Source: Salinicola halophilus (GTDB taxonomy: Bacteria; Pseudomonadota; Gammaproteobacteria; Pseudomonadales; Halomonadaceae). From it: a stretch of 64,000 bases of DNA. The stretch covers positions 861,325-925,324 of the forward strand of contig NZ_PZJV01000001.1 in the NCBI RefSeq assembly GCF_003206155.1, written 5' to 3'. This document shows, piece by piece, positions 7,778 through 16,057 of the stretch (position 1 is the first letter of the stretch; every line of letters begins with the position of its first letter). The position numbers and the translations under genes were made by a program. The notes beneath the pieces were generated by a model. That model did not search any database and had not been told where the DNA came from. It saw nothing but the letters and a program-made list of their open reading frames with translations.

Positions 7778-9088
7778 ATGAAACTCTCCCACCTGCTCGC
7801 CTGGCGTTTGCATCTGCTGGTCGTGATCGTCTCGCTCGTGAGTGAGGCGATCGGCATCATCAAGATCCCGCTCGGCCCCGGCACGCTGTTGCTGCTACCG
7901 CTGTTCTACGCCTTCATTCTCGGCGTACTGCTCAATCCGCATCTCTTCTCCGGCACCCAGCGCTTCCTGCCGGAGCGGATAAGCGACGCCGCAACCCCGC
8001 TGATCCTGATCTCGATCATGCCGTTCATCGCGCGCTTCGGCTCGACCATTGGCCCGGCGATCGACCAGATCATCAGCGCCGGCCCTGCGCTGATTCTTCA
8101 GGAACTGGGCAACCTCGGCACCATGCTGGTGGCACTGCCGGTCGCCGTGGTCGTGTTGAAGATGGGCCGCGAGGCGATCGGTGCGACCTATTCGATCGCC
8201 CGCGAACCCAACATCGCGATCATCTCCGACAAGTACGGCCTCAAGGGCCCGGAAGGTATCGGGGTGATGGGCGTGTACGTCGTCGGCACCATGTTCGGCA
8301 CGCTCTGGTTCGCGCTGATGGCGGGCTACCTCGCCTCGCTCGGCTGGTTCGACCCGCGGGCGCTGGCGATGGCCTGCGGTGTGGGCAGCGGCAGTATGGT
8401 TGCGGCTTGCTCGGGCGCGCTCGCCGGTGTGGTGCCGGAGCTGGCCGATGACCTGCTCGCGTTCGCCGGCGCCAGCAACTTGCTCACCTACGCGACCGGT
8501 CTCTATGTCTCCCTGTTCATCGCGCTGCCCGTTGCCGAATGGCTCTACCGCCGGCTGAGCGGCCGTGGGAAGCGTCGGAGCACCGGCCATGACGGCGCGG
8601 CGAGCGACGAGACGCTGGTCGAGGACGGCGCCGAACTCACCACCGAGGAGCGCCCGGAGGCGAACCTCGGCAAGACCGCCGCCGTACTGGCGATCGCCTG
8701 CGCGGTGGGCTGGGTCGTCAACACCATCAACGGTGCCTCGCTGATCGATGCCCTCCCGGGGATGCTCATCCTCTACGCCATGACCCTGCTCGGTCTCGTG
8801 GTGACCCGGCTCGCCCCCTTCTATCTGCCGGGCGTCGCCTGGGTGTCACTGATCAGCATCGTGATGACGCTGCCCTTCTTCCCCGGTAGCGCCTGGATGG
8901 TCGAGCAGCTCGCCGCGGTCAACTTCCTGGCGATCGTGACCCCGGTACTGGCCTACGCCGGCTTGGCCTTGAGCCAGCGCGAATTCATCATGTTCCGTCG
9001 CACCGGCTGGAAGCTGATCGTCGTCTCCTTGCTGGTCTTCACCGGCACGTACATCGGCTCGGCGTTCGTCGCACAAATGCTGCTGTAA
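7778..9088 (+). CDS. DUF3100 integral membrane protein, putative transporter
   Basis: Protein of 436 residues with about 10-12 hydrophobic segments, broken by one long hydrophilic loop (about residues 260-290: Arg/Lys, then acidic). It matches DUF3100, an uncharacterised membrane family often encoded beside M20 amidohydrolases. GVGSGSMVAACSGALAG near residue 208 is a Gly/Ser-rich segment that could line a substrate site. It heads a co-directional run (hydrolase, dehydrogenase, aldehyde dehydrogenase), so uptake of the pathway substrate is the likely role (inference). The start is preceded by AGAGG. Its promoter should lie in 7640-7770, after the upstream terminator. Confidence 0.82.
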   Translation: MKLSHLLAWRLHLLVVIVSLVSEAIGIIKIPLGPGTLLLLPLFYAFILGVLLNPHLFSGTQRFLPERISDAATPLILISIMPFIARFGSTIGPAIDQIISAGPALILQELGNLGTMLVALPVAVVVLKMGREAIGATYSIAREPNIAIISDKYGLKGPEGIGVMGVYVVGTMFGTLWFALMAGYLASLGWFDPRALAMACGVGSGSMVAACSGALAGVVPELADDLLAFAGASNLLTYATGLYVSLFIALPVAEWLYRRLSGRGKRRSTGHDGAASDETLVEDGAELTTEERPEANLGKTAAVLAIACAVGWVVNTINGASLIDALPGMLILYAMTLLGLVVTRLAPFYLPGVAWVSLISIVMTLPFFPGSAWMVEQLAAVNFLAIVTPVLAYAGLALSQREFIMFRRTGWKLIVVSLLVFTGTYIGSAFVAQMLL

Positions 9089-9091
9089 GGC

Positions 9092-9118
9092 GGCGTCGAC
9101 GGTTTCGTCGACGCCTTT
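9092..9118 (+). terminator. Intra-operon hairpin, possible attenuating terminator
   Basis: GGCGTCGACG, a GTTT loop and CGTCGACGCC form a perfect 10-bp stem followed by only TTT. It starts four bases after the DUF3100 stop and 86 bp before the amidohydrolase. It may end part of the DUF3100 transcripts or stabilise their 3' ends. Confidence 0.6.
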
Positions 9119-9203
9119 CACGACGTTCTCGACGACGCGCCCCAGCGGGCGCGCCCTCCCCTCGGCCTCGATCCGCTCGCGGCTCTTCACACCAGGAGGC
9201 AAC

Positions 9204-10379
9204 GTGACAACCACTTCTACCGACTCCAACACGACCTATCCCGATCCAGCCACGCTCACCAAATGGCGACGGGACTTCCACCGCCACCCGGAGATCGCCT
9301 TCGACGAGCACCGCACCAGCGCGCGCATCGTCGAGATCCTGAGCGAACACGGGATCGAACACGTCGCCGGGCTCGGCGGCGGCACCGGCGTGGTCGCGAC
9401 GATCGAAGGCCGCCAAGGCCCCGGGCCAAGCATCGGTCTGCGCGCGGACATCGACGCGCTACCCATCGACGAGCTCAACGACGTCGACTATCGCTCGCAG
9501 ATCCCGGGGCGCATGCATGCCTGCGGCCACGACGGCCACACCACCATGCTGCTGGGGGCGGCGTGTGCGCTGTCTCGCGACCCCGATTTCGCCGGCACCG
9601 TCCATCTCATCTTCCAGCCTGCGGAGGAGAGCGAAGGTGGCGGTCGGGTGATGGTCGAAGAGGGCTTGTTCGAACGCTTTACGATGGATGCCGTCTACGG
9701 TCTGCACAACTGGCCGGGGCTCGCCGTCGGCGAGGCGGCCGTCCACGATGGCCCCGTGATGGCGGCCTTCGACGTGTTCACGCTCAAGCTGACCGGCGAC
9801 GGCTGCCACGCCGCCATGCCCCACCTGGGTACCGATGTCGTGCTCGCCGCCTGTCAGCTGGTCAACCAGCTGCAGGGCCTGGTCAGCCGGGAAACACCGC
9901 CGCATCAGCCGGCGGTCCTCAGCGTCACCCAGTTCCATGCCGGCGACGCCTACAACGTACTGCCGGAAACGGTGGAATTGCGGGGCACCGTGCGCACCTT
10001 CGACGCCGATCTCAAAGCGCGACTGGAGCGACGTTTCCGCGACGCCATCGATGCCACCGCCCGCTTCCACGGCTTGACTGTCGACTTCGACTATCAGGCG
10101 CGCTATCCAGCGACGATCAATGACCCTGCCCACGCCACACGCTGCGCCGACGTTCTGACGGCGATGTCTAAGATTCGGAAAGTCCATCGCGATCTGGCCC
10201 CCAGCATGGGGTCGGAGGATTTCGCCTTCATGCTCGAGCAGCGCCCCGGCGCCTACGTCTGGCTGGGCAACGGCGACAGTGCCGCCCTGCACAACCCGGC
10301 CTACGACTTCAACGACGCCATCGCCCCGCTCGGCGTCGAGTACTGGCAGGCGCTGGTGCGCCGTTTGCTGAGTACCTGA
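9204..10379 (+). CDS. M20D-family amidohydrolase/peptidase
   Basis: Cytosolic metallohydrolase of 391 residues, the usual length for N-acyl amino acid and hippurate hydrolases. Family marks are FHRHPEIAFDE (residues 21-31), GLRADIDALPI, MHACGHDGHTTMLLGAA (about 105, metal-binding Cys and His), FQPAEESEGGGR (catalytic Glu) and a HNWPG block. It cleaves an amide bond in an N-acylated amino acid or related compound; the exact substrate is unknown. The GTG at 9204 sits four bases after a perfect AGGAGG, which decides the start. Its place between DUF3100 and two oxidising enzymes suggests the product is then oxidised. Confidence 0.88.
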   Translation: MTTTSTDSNTTYPDPATLTKWRRDFHRHPEIAFDEHRTSARIVEILSEHGIEHVAGLGGGTGVVATIEGRQGPGPSIGLRADIDALPIDELNDVDYRSQIPGRMHACGHDGHTTMLLGAACALSRDPDFAGTVHLIFQPAEESEGGGRVMVEEGLFERFTMDAVYGLHNWPGLAVGEAAVHDGPVMAAFDVFTLKLTGDGCHAAMPHLGTDVVLAACQLVNQLQGLVSRETPPHQPAVLSVTQFHAGDAYNVLPETVELRGTVRTFDADLKARLERRFRDAIDATARFHGLTVDFDYQARYPATINDPAHATRCADVLTAMSKIRKVHRDLAPSMGSEDFAFMLEQRPGAYVWLGNGDSAALHNPAYDFNDAIAPLGVEYWQALVRRLLST

Positions 10380-10463
10380 AACCCCGTTTCATCGACATCT
10401 CTTTGACGACGGCGCCTCTACACAGACGACATCTCTATAAATACAACGCATCGGGAGAGTGAT

Positions 10464-11375
10464 ATGAAGATCATCGTCATCGGCCTGGGCCAGATGGGTG
10501 GCAACATGGCCGTCACGCTAAAGCGCGCCGGTTTCGACGTGGTCGGCAGCGACGTCTTCGAAACCGCCAGAGACCGCCTGGCCGCGCAGGGCGTGACCAC
10601 CGCCGCCCCGGATGCGCTGCCCGACGGCGACGTCTACCTGCTGTCGTTGCCGACCTCCGCTCACGTCCGCGAGGTGATCGAGGGCTCGCCCGGCCTGCTG
10701 ACATCAGCATCGCCCGGCAGCGTCATCGTCGACACCTCCACCAGCGACCCGAGCGTGAGCCGCGAGCTCGCCGCCAAGGTGATCGATGCCGGTCTCGAGT
10801 GGCTCGATGCGCCGGTCAGCGGCGGCCCCAATGGCGCGGCGCTGGGCAAGCTCGGCATGCTGCTCGGCGGCGAGACCGCCACGCTCGATCGCGTCATGCC
10901 GATGCTCGAAGCCATGTCAGCCAGACGGACTCACGTCGGCGGCCCGGGTAGCGGCCACGTGGTGAAGCTTGCGAACAACTATCTCTGCGCCACCAACCTG
11001 ATCGCCACCGCCGAGGCGGTGACGCTGGCCGCCAAGGCCGGCGTCGACCCGGCGGCCTGTCTCGCCGGGTTGAATGGCGGCTCGGGTCGCAGTGCCGTCA
11101 GCGAGGTGAATTTCCCCGAGTGGATACTCTCGGGGCGTTTCGACTCCGGCTTCACCAGCGGCCTGATGCGCAAGGACCTGCGGCTGGCGCGGGATGCCGC
11201 CGAGGGTCTGTCCCTCGATCTCGGCCTGTTGCAGCAGGTCGTCGCCGGCTGGCACGCCGACGCCGAGCATCCGACGGATGCCGATGATTTCAACCACATC
11301 ACCTCAGCGATTCTGGCCCAGGCCGGAGTCGATTTCGCCGCCACCGGCCGCACCGATCAGGAGAGTTCCGCATGA
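10464..11375 (+). CDS. NAD(P)-dependent 3-hydroxyisobutyrate dehydrogenase-family oxidoreductase
   Basis: Protein of 303 residues of the beta-hydroxyacid dehydrogenase family. GLGQMGGNMA (residues 7-16) is the Rossmann NAD(P) site, DAPVSGGPNGA (about 115) the substrate-binding signature, and the lysine of KLANNYL (about 169) the expected catalytic base. It oxidises a hydroxy group, or reduces a semialdehyde, of a short hydroxy acid; 3-hydroxyisobutyrate and tartronate semialdehyde are typical substrates. RBS is GGGAGAG. Its stop overlaps the aldehyde dehydrogenase start by four bases (ATGA), so the pair probably works in sequence. A direct repeat CGACATCTCT at 10393 and 10427 lies upstream. 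Confidence 0.9.
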   Translation: MKIIVIGLGQMGGNMAVTLKRAGFDVVGSDVFETARDRLAAQGVTTAAPDALPDGDVYLLSLPTSAHVREVIEGSPGLLTSASPGSVIVDTSTSDPSVSRELAAKVIDAGLEWLDAPVSGGPNGAALGKLGMLLGGETATLDRVMPMLEAMSARRTHVGGPGSGHVVKLANNYLCATNLIATAEAVTLAAKAGVDPAACLAGLNGGSGRSAVSEVNFPEWILSGRFDSGFTSGLMRKDLRLARDAAEGLSLDLGLLQQVVAGWHADAEHPTDADDFNHITSAILAQAGVDFAATGRTDQESSA

Positions 11376-12931
11376 GCACACTCAACGCCGAAGCCCAGCA
11401 GAAACTGCAGCAGCTGATGGCGTCGTTCGGCCTGAGAACCGACGCCGAACGGACGCCGCTCTCCAACTGGATCGATGGCGACCTGGTGGCCGGCGACGGC
11501 GACACCGTCGAGCTGACCAACCCGGCGACCGGTGAATCGCTGATCGACTATCGCGACGCTGGCCCCGCGCTGCTCGGCCAGGCCGTGGAGGCGGCAACCC
11601 GGGCGCAAGTCGAATGGATGGCGCTGACGGCCAGCGAGCGGGGGCGGCGCATGAATGCCGCTGTACGTCGACTCGAGGGGCACGAGGAAGATCTCGCCCA
11701 GCTAGAGAGCATCGTTGCCGGCAAGCCGATCCGCGACTGCCGGGGCGAAGTGGGCAAGGTGCGCGAGATGTTCGAATACTACGCCGGCTGGTGTGACAAA
11801 CAGCACGGTGAGGTCATCCCGGTGCCCACGTCGCATCTCAACTACGTGCGTCACGTGCCCTTCGGCGTGGTCGGTCAGATCACGCCCTGGAACGCGCCGA
11901 TGTTCACCTGTGCCTGGCAGCTGGCGCCGGCGATTGCCGCGGGTAACGGCGTCGTACTCAAACCCTCGGAGCTGACGCCTTTCTCCTCGGTGGTCATCGC
12001 TCGCCTGCTCGAGGGCGGCGGCCTGCCGAAAGGCCTGATCAACATCGTCAACGGTCTCGGCCCCACCACTGGCGCCGCGCTGACCGACCACGACGCCATC
12101 GCCAAGCTGGTATTCGTCGGCTCGCCGGACAGCGGCCGTCTGATCGCCGAGGCCGGCGCGCGCCGATTGATCCCCAGCGTGCTGGAGCTCGGCGGCAAGT
12201 CCGCCAACATCGTGTTCGATGACGCCAGGATCGACGATGCGGTCGCCGGGGCGCAGGCGGCGATCTTCGCCGCCGCCGGCCAGAGCTGCGTGGCCGGCTC
12301 TCGCCTGCTGATCCAGCGTGACATCTTCGATGTCGTGGTCGAGCGTGTCGGCCGCGCCGCCAGCCGGATCGCCGTCGGCTTGCCGGCGGACGATGCCACG
12401 CGCATGGGCCCGCTGCAGAACGCCGGTCAGTTCGCCCGAGTCACGGGCATGATCGAGCGCGCCCGCGCGGCCGGCGCCCGTGTCGTTACCGGTGGCGGAC
12501 GTCCCGACGGGCTGCCGGCGGGCGCCGACGGCTACTATCTCGCGCCCACCGTGATTGCCGATGTCGACGCGTCGATGGAGATCGCCTGCGAGGAGATCTT
12601 CGGGCCGGTGGTGGTCGCGATGCCGTTCGACGATGAAGCCGACGCCGTTCGGCTCGCCAACGCGACGCGCTTCGGCCTCGCCGGCGCCGTCTGGACCCAG
12701 GACCCGGCCCGGGCGCACCGTGTCGCCGGGCAGCTGCGCGCCGGCACCGTCTGGATCAACAGCTACAAGGCGATCAATGTGATGTCGCCCTTCGGCGGCT
12801 TCGGCGACAGCGGCTTCGGTCGCTCCAGCGGCCTCGACGGCCTGCGCGAGTACACCGTGCCGCAGAGCGTGTGGGTCGAGACCGGCGCCGAGGCGAGCGT
12901 TGCCATGGGCTACGGTGACGGCAGAGCCTGA
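11372..12931 (+). CDS. Aldehyde dehydrogenase family protein
   Basis: NAD(P)-dependent dehydrogenase of 519 residues. Conserved features are ITPWNAPMF, the cofactor block around VVLKPSELTPFS, the general-base glutamate in LELGGKS (about 270), the nucleophile cysteine in GQSCVAGSR (about 303), EEIFGPVV and the C-terminal SPFGGFGDSGFGR. It oxidises an aldehyde to a carboxylate. Overlap with the upstream dehydrogenase implies translational coupling; a hydroxy-to-aldehyde-to-acid sequence is likely (inference). There is an N-terminal extension of about 25 residues relative to many ALDHs (MSTLNAEAQQKLQQLMASFG), which may be real because the ATGA overlap fixes the start. Confidence 0.93.
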   Translation: MSTLNAEAQQKLQQLMASFGLRTDAERTPLSNWIDGDLVAGDGDTVELTNPATGESLIDYRDAGPALLGQAVEAATRAQVEWMALTASERGRRMNAAVRRLEGHEEDLAQLESIVAGKPIRDCRGEVGKVREMFEYYAGWCDKQHGEVIPVPTSHLNYVRHVPFGVVGQITPWNAPMFTCAWQLAPAIAAGNGVVLKPSELTPFSSVVIARLLEGGGLPKGLINIVNGLGPTTGAALTDHDAIAKLVFVGSPDSGRLIAEAGARRLIPSVLELGGKSANIVFDDARIDDAVAGAQAAIFAAAGQSCVAGSRLLIQRDIFDVVVERVGRAASRIAVGLPADDATRMGPLQNAGQFARVTGMIERARAAGARVVTGGGRPDGLPAGADGYYLAPTVIADVDASMEIACEEIFGPVVVAMPFDDEADAVRLANATRFGLAGAVWTQDPARAHRVAGQLRAGTVWINSYKAINVMSPFGGFGDSGFGRSSGLDGLREYTVPQSVWVETGAEASVAMGYGDGRA

Positions 12932-12951
12932 GACTCGATCCTCTGGTGTGC

Positions 12952-12984
12952 GCGAACCGTTGCCGATCGAGGCACGGTTCGCGG
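12952..12984 (+). terminator. Hairpin after the aldehyde dehydrogenase
   Basis: CGCGAACCGT and ACGGTTCGCG form a perfect 10-bp stem around a 13-base loop, 20 bp after the ALDH stop. No T-run follows, so it is a weak terminator candidate or an RNA 3'-end stabiliser. Confidence 0.4.
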
Positions 12985-13072
12985 CGCTCCTCCCCGATCT
13001 CAACCACCGGCTCTGACGCGAGCCGGGATTGCGCATACACTGCAGAGGACGCAGACACCGGCGTGACCTCTC

Positions 13073-13948
13073 ATGAGCTTCGGTATCGATCATCCCCTGC
13101 TGGCCGTCCACGATCTCGCCCGGGCCACCGATGCGGCCCGGACTCTCGGATTCACCGTCAATCCGGGGCATCAGCACCCCTGGGGCACCGCCAATCATCA
13201 GCTGCTGTTCAGCAACAACTTCATCGAGCTGATCGGCATCGACCGTCCCGAGTGCCTCGACCATCAGGACGACAACGGCTTTCAATTCGGCCGGCTGATC
13301 GAGGGGCGCCTGAGCCGTCTCGGCGATGGTATTGCCACGGTCGCGCTCGACAGCGACAGCATTCAGCGCGATCACGCCCTCGCCGCCGCTCGCGGCTTCG
13401 CGGAGTCCCGCCCGATCGTGTTCCGCCGAATGGCTCGTCGAGCCGACGGCAGCGAAGAGGCGATCAGCGTGGCGCTGGACGTCTTTCACGACGCCGAGCG
13501 CCCCTTCTTGACCCAGTTTCTCTTTCAGCAGCTGCGACCGCCGCTGTTTCGTGTCGACCCCACCCAGGAAGCTCACGCCAATACGGCCACGTCGATCGCG
13601 GACATCTGGTATGTCAGCGACGATCCGGCCTACGACGCGGCGCACTTCCGGCGCATTCACGGCGATAGCGTGGTGCGCCGCGGCGGGGACGAAAGCGTCA
13701 CCATCCATACCCTCAAGGGCGACTGCCATTTACTGTCGGCCGCGGCCATAAAGGCGCGTTTCGAAGGATTGGGCGACTTGGAGGCCGAGCCGCCGCGCGC
13801 CGTGGCACTGACCCTCACCTGCCGCGATCTGGAAGCGGCCATCGCTCACTGGGAAGCGCACGGCATTGCCTATCGGCGCGAGGACGAAGACCGGGCAGAC
13901 ATTGCGCCCGGCGTTCTCGGCACGCTGCTCTCCTTCGAACAGTGGTGA
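13073..13948 (+). CDS. VOC-superfamily (glyoxalase-like) protein
   Basis: Protein of 291 residues with two vicinal-oxygen-chelate-like halves. The N-terminal half starts IDHPLLAVHDLARATDAARTLG and continues with a GTANHQLLF...NFIELIG pattern, the usual metal-ligand strand layout. The second half includes IADIWYVSDDPAYDAAHFRRIHG and VALTLTCRDLEAAIAHWEAHGI. It resembles the glyoxalase-like domain group; the reaction is unknown. It lies 141 bp after the ALDH gene on the same strand and may belong to the same cluster. Its RBS is weak. It ends 17 bp from the convergent LysR stop. Confidence 0.75.
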   Translation: MSFGIDHPLLAVHDLARATDAARTLGFTVNPGHQHPWGTANHQLLFSNNFIELIGIDRPECLDHQDDNGFQFGRLIEGRLSRLGDGIATVALDSDSIQRDHALAAARGFAESRPIVFRRMARRADGSEEAISVALDVFHDAERPFLTQFLFQQLRPPLFRVDPTQEAHANTATSIADIWYVSDDPAYDAAHFRRIHGDSVVRRGGDESVTIHTLKGDCHLLSAAAIKARFEGLGDLEAEPPRAVALTLTCRDLEAAIAHWEAHGIAYRREDEDRADIAPGVLGTLLSFEQW

Positions 13949-13965
13949 TCGGTCACGCGACGCCC

Positions 13966-14883
13966 CTAGTCACGGTACTGACGGAAGGCCTGCATCCAGC
14001 CGCTCAGATGGCGCAGGAGTTTGAGGCTCGCCTGCGGCTGACGCCGCCCCACCCGCGTGATCATGTGCGACTGCGAGCTCTGGAAAGCCCGGCAGGCGAC
14101 CGGCATCGCCACCACGCTCCCTTCGGCGAGCTCTTGCGCCACGGCAAAGCGGGGGAGCAGGGTTACGGCGATTCCCGCCACCACGGCCCGGCGAAGCACC
14201 GCTATCGAGTTCGTCTCGAGCGCGACTCGCGGATGCAGATGGGCGCTGGCAAAGGCGTCGTCGACCAGTCGCCGCACGCCATGGCCCACTCGCCACAGCG
14301 CCATCGGGGCCTCACAGAGCGTCGTCAGCGTGAGCGGCTCGGTCGAGGCCGCCAGCGTATGCCCTGCGGGCACGATCGCCATCAGCGGCTGGCCGCTGGA
14401 GGCCCAGAACCGCACCTGCGGATGCACGCGCTCATGGAACATCAGCCCGATGTGCGCGCGGTCATCCACCACGGCGTCGATGATCTCGTCGGTACCCGCC
14501 TGCTCGATGTCCAGGCGAATGCCCCGGTAGCGCTCGGCGAACGCCTTGAGCGGCGCGTCGATGAGATCGCCGATGAAGCCTTCTCCGACGACCAGCGAGA
14601 TGGTGCCCGTTTCGAGCCGCTGATGTGCCTCGAGGCGGGCGATGAAGTCGTCGTCCAGCGCGCCGCGGCGGTGACAGTACTCCAGCACCATCTCGCCGGT
14701 CGGCGTCGGCCGGATGCCGCGAGAGGTACGCTCGAGCAGGCTGGCGCCGAAGGCGGTTTCCAGTAGGGAGATCTGACGACTGACGGCCGACGGCGCGATG
14801 TCGAGTCTTGCCGCGGCCTTGCGCAGCGAACCCGACTCGATCGTCACGCGAAAGTAGACCAGGCGCTGATGCGGAATATCCAT
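13966..14883 (-). CDS. LysR-family transcriptional regulator
   Basis: Regulator of 305 residues from MDIPHQRLVYF. The N-terminal winged helix-turn-helix (about 3-62) contains GSLRKAAARLDIAPSAVSRQISLLE, followed by the linker helix and an effector-binding domain with GFIGDLIDAPLKAF and a TLLPRFAVA near the C-terminus. The start at 14883 gives the usual LysR N-terminus; a frame from 14946 adds residues with no homology feel. It is convergent with the VOC gene and divergent from the monooxygenase gene at 15050. It could regulate either side; that is inference. Confidence 0.9.
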   Translation of the reverse strand: MDIPHQRLVYFRVTIESGSLRKAAARLDIAPSAVSRQISLLETAFGASLLERTSRGIRPTPTGEMVLEYCHRRGALDDDFIARLEAHQRLETGTISLVVGEGFIGDLIDAPLKAFAERYRGIRLDIEQAGTDEIIDAVVDDRAHIGLMFHERVHPQVRFWASSGQPLMAIVPAGHTLAASTEPLTLTTLCEAPMALWRVGHGVRRLVDDAFASAHLHPRVALETNSIAVLRRAVVAGIAVTLLPRFAVAQELAEGSVVAMPVACRAFQSSQSHMITRVGRRQPQASLKLLRHLSGWMQAFRQYRD

Positions 14884-15049
14884 AGGAGAGCGTCGCGTTG
14901 TGCGTGTTGACGGAATTAGCCCACTGACGCCAGACGAGGTCAACACGCCCGATCGCCCGGATCGAGATCGACCCGGTGTCGGCGTGTTAGGTTAGGATCT
15001 TTGCTGCGTCGCGCTACTCGCCACCAGGACCCTTACCAGGAGCCGTCTC

Positions 15050-15376
15050 ATGTTCATCGCGATGAACCGCTTTCGTGTCACCCCGGAACGCACCGACGAA
15101 TTCGAAGCCATCTGGCTAGAACGGGAGAGCCATCTCCAAGGGCTGGCGGGATTCGTCGAGTTTCATATGCTGCGCGGTCCGCAAGAGGAGGATCACGTTC
15201 TCTACGCATCGCACACGATCTGGCGCTCGCGTGAGGACTTCGAGGCCTGGACCCACTCCGAGGCGTTTCGCGCCGCACACACCAACGCCGGTCAAAGCCG
15301 GCGCGAAGGTCTCTATCTCGGCCCGCCCAAGTTCGAAGGTTTCGAGGTCATTCAGACACTGAGTGCAGATGCGTAA
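15050..15376 (+). CDS. Antibiotic biosynthesis monooxygenase (ABM) domain protein
   Basis: Small ferredoxin-fold protein of 108 residues: MFIAMNRFRVTPERTDEFEAIW at the start, then GFVEFHMLRGP and the conserved HTIWRSREDFEAWTHSEAFRAAH. This pattern is typical of the IsdG/HmoB-like ABM group, which includes heme-degrading monooxygenases. Heme binding cannot be decided from sequence, though several conserved Asn/Trp/His positions are present. RBS is CAGGAG. Its stop overlaps the SleB-like start by one base (TAATG), so the two are coupled. Confidence 0.82.
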   Translation: MFIAMNRFRVTPERTDEFEAIWLERESHLQGLAGFVEFHMLRGPQEEDHVLYASHTIWRSREDFEAWTHSEAFRAAHTNAGQSRREGLYLGPPKFEGFEVIQTLSADA

Positions 15377-16023
15377 TGCGGGCGGCAAACGGGCATGAGC
15401 GCTGGCGGCGCGTTCGAGAGCGATTGAGGGCGGCGTTGGCCGGGGTGCTGATGACTTCGGCGCTGTTACTGCCGACCGCCCATGCCGATGCCCCCGCGGA
15501 CGTTGCCCTGGAGAAGGCCGATGCGCTGGAGAAGCGCGCAGCGACGGCGGCCGAGATACCGCCGGCCGCACCCGACGCCCGCCTGACGCTGACCGGGGTC
15601 ATCGCCGTCGATCCTGACGGTACCGCGCCGCTCGACGATGCCATCTCGTGCCTGGCGCGGTCGATCTACTGGGAAGCCAAGGGTACCCCGCGCGAGGAGA
15701 TGGAGGCGGTCGCCAACGTCATCATGAACCGGCTGAGCAACAGACTCTTCCCGTCGACGCTGTGTGACGTGGTCCAGCAGGGCTCCGAGAGCGGCCAGTG
15801 CCAGTTCTCCTGGTGGTGCGACGGCCGCCCCGACGACGCCTCAGAGCTCGACGAATACACGCTGGCCCTCGACGTCGCCCGCCAGGCACTCAACGGCACC
15901 TTGCCGGACCGCACCCGGGGGGCGCTCTTCTTCCACGACCGCCACATCTCGCCGGGCTGGTTTTCCGAGCTGCCGATGACCACGCAGACGCAGGAGTTTC
16001 GTTTCTATCGTCTCCCCGGATGA
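15376..16023 (+). CDS. Cell wall hydrolase, SleB/CwlJ family
   Basis: Exported protein of 215 residues. Residues about 18-37 form a signal peptide after a basic N-terminus, ending near AHADA. The hydrolase domain covers about 85-215, with CLARSIYWEAKGTPREEMEAVANVIMNR carrying the catalytic Glu, then CQFSWWCDG and the C-terminal ALFFHDRHISPGW. SleB-type enzymes cut peptidoglycan; in Gram-negative bacteria the role is wall remodelling rather than spore germination. The two domain cysteines are positioned as in other family members. The start is fixed by the TAATG overlap with the ABM gene. Confidence 0.88.
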   Translation: MRAANGHERWRRVRERLRAALAGVLMTSALLLPTAHADAPADVALEKADALEKRAATAAEIPPAAPDARLTLTGVIAVDPDGTAPLDDAISCLARSIYWEAKGTPREEMEAVANVIMNRLSNRLFPSTLCDVVQQGSESGQCQFSWWCDGRPDDASELDEYTLALDVARQALNGTLPDRTRGALFFHDRHISPGWFSELPMTTQTQEFRFYRLPG

Positions 16024-16057
16024 CGCCAAACCCGCCGAGCTGACCGCTCCGCTCGGC

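Noticed and set aside
11702-13729. 675-codon open frame on the minus strand
   Set aside because: Antisense to the aldehyde dehydrogenase and VOC genes, which have intact catalytic motifs; no homology feel and no ribosome-binding site.
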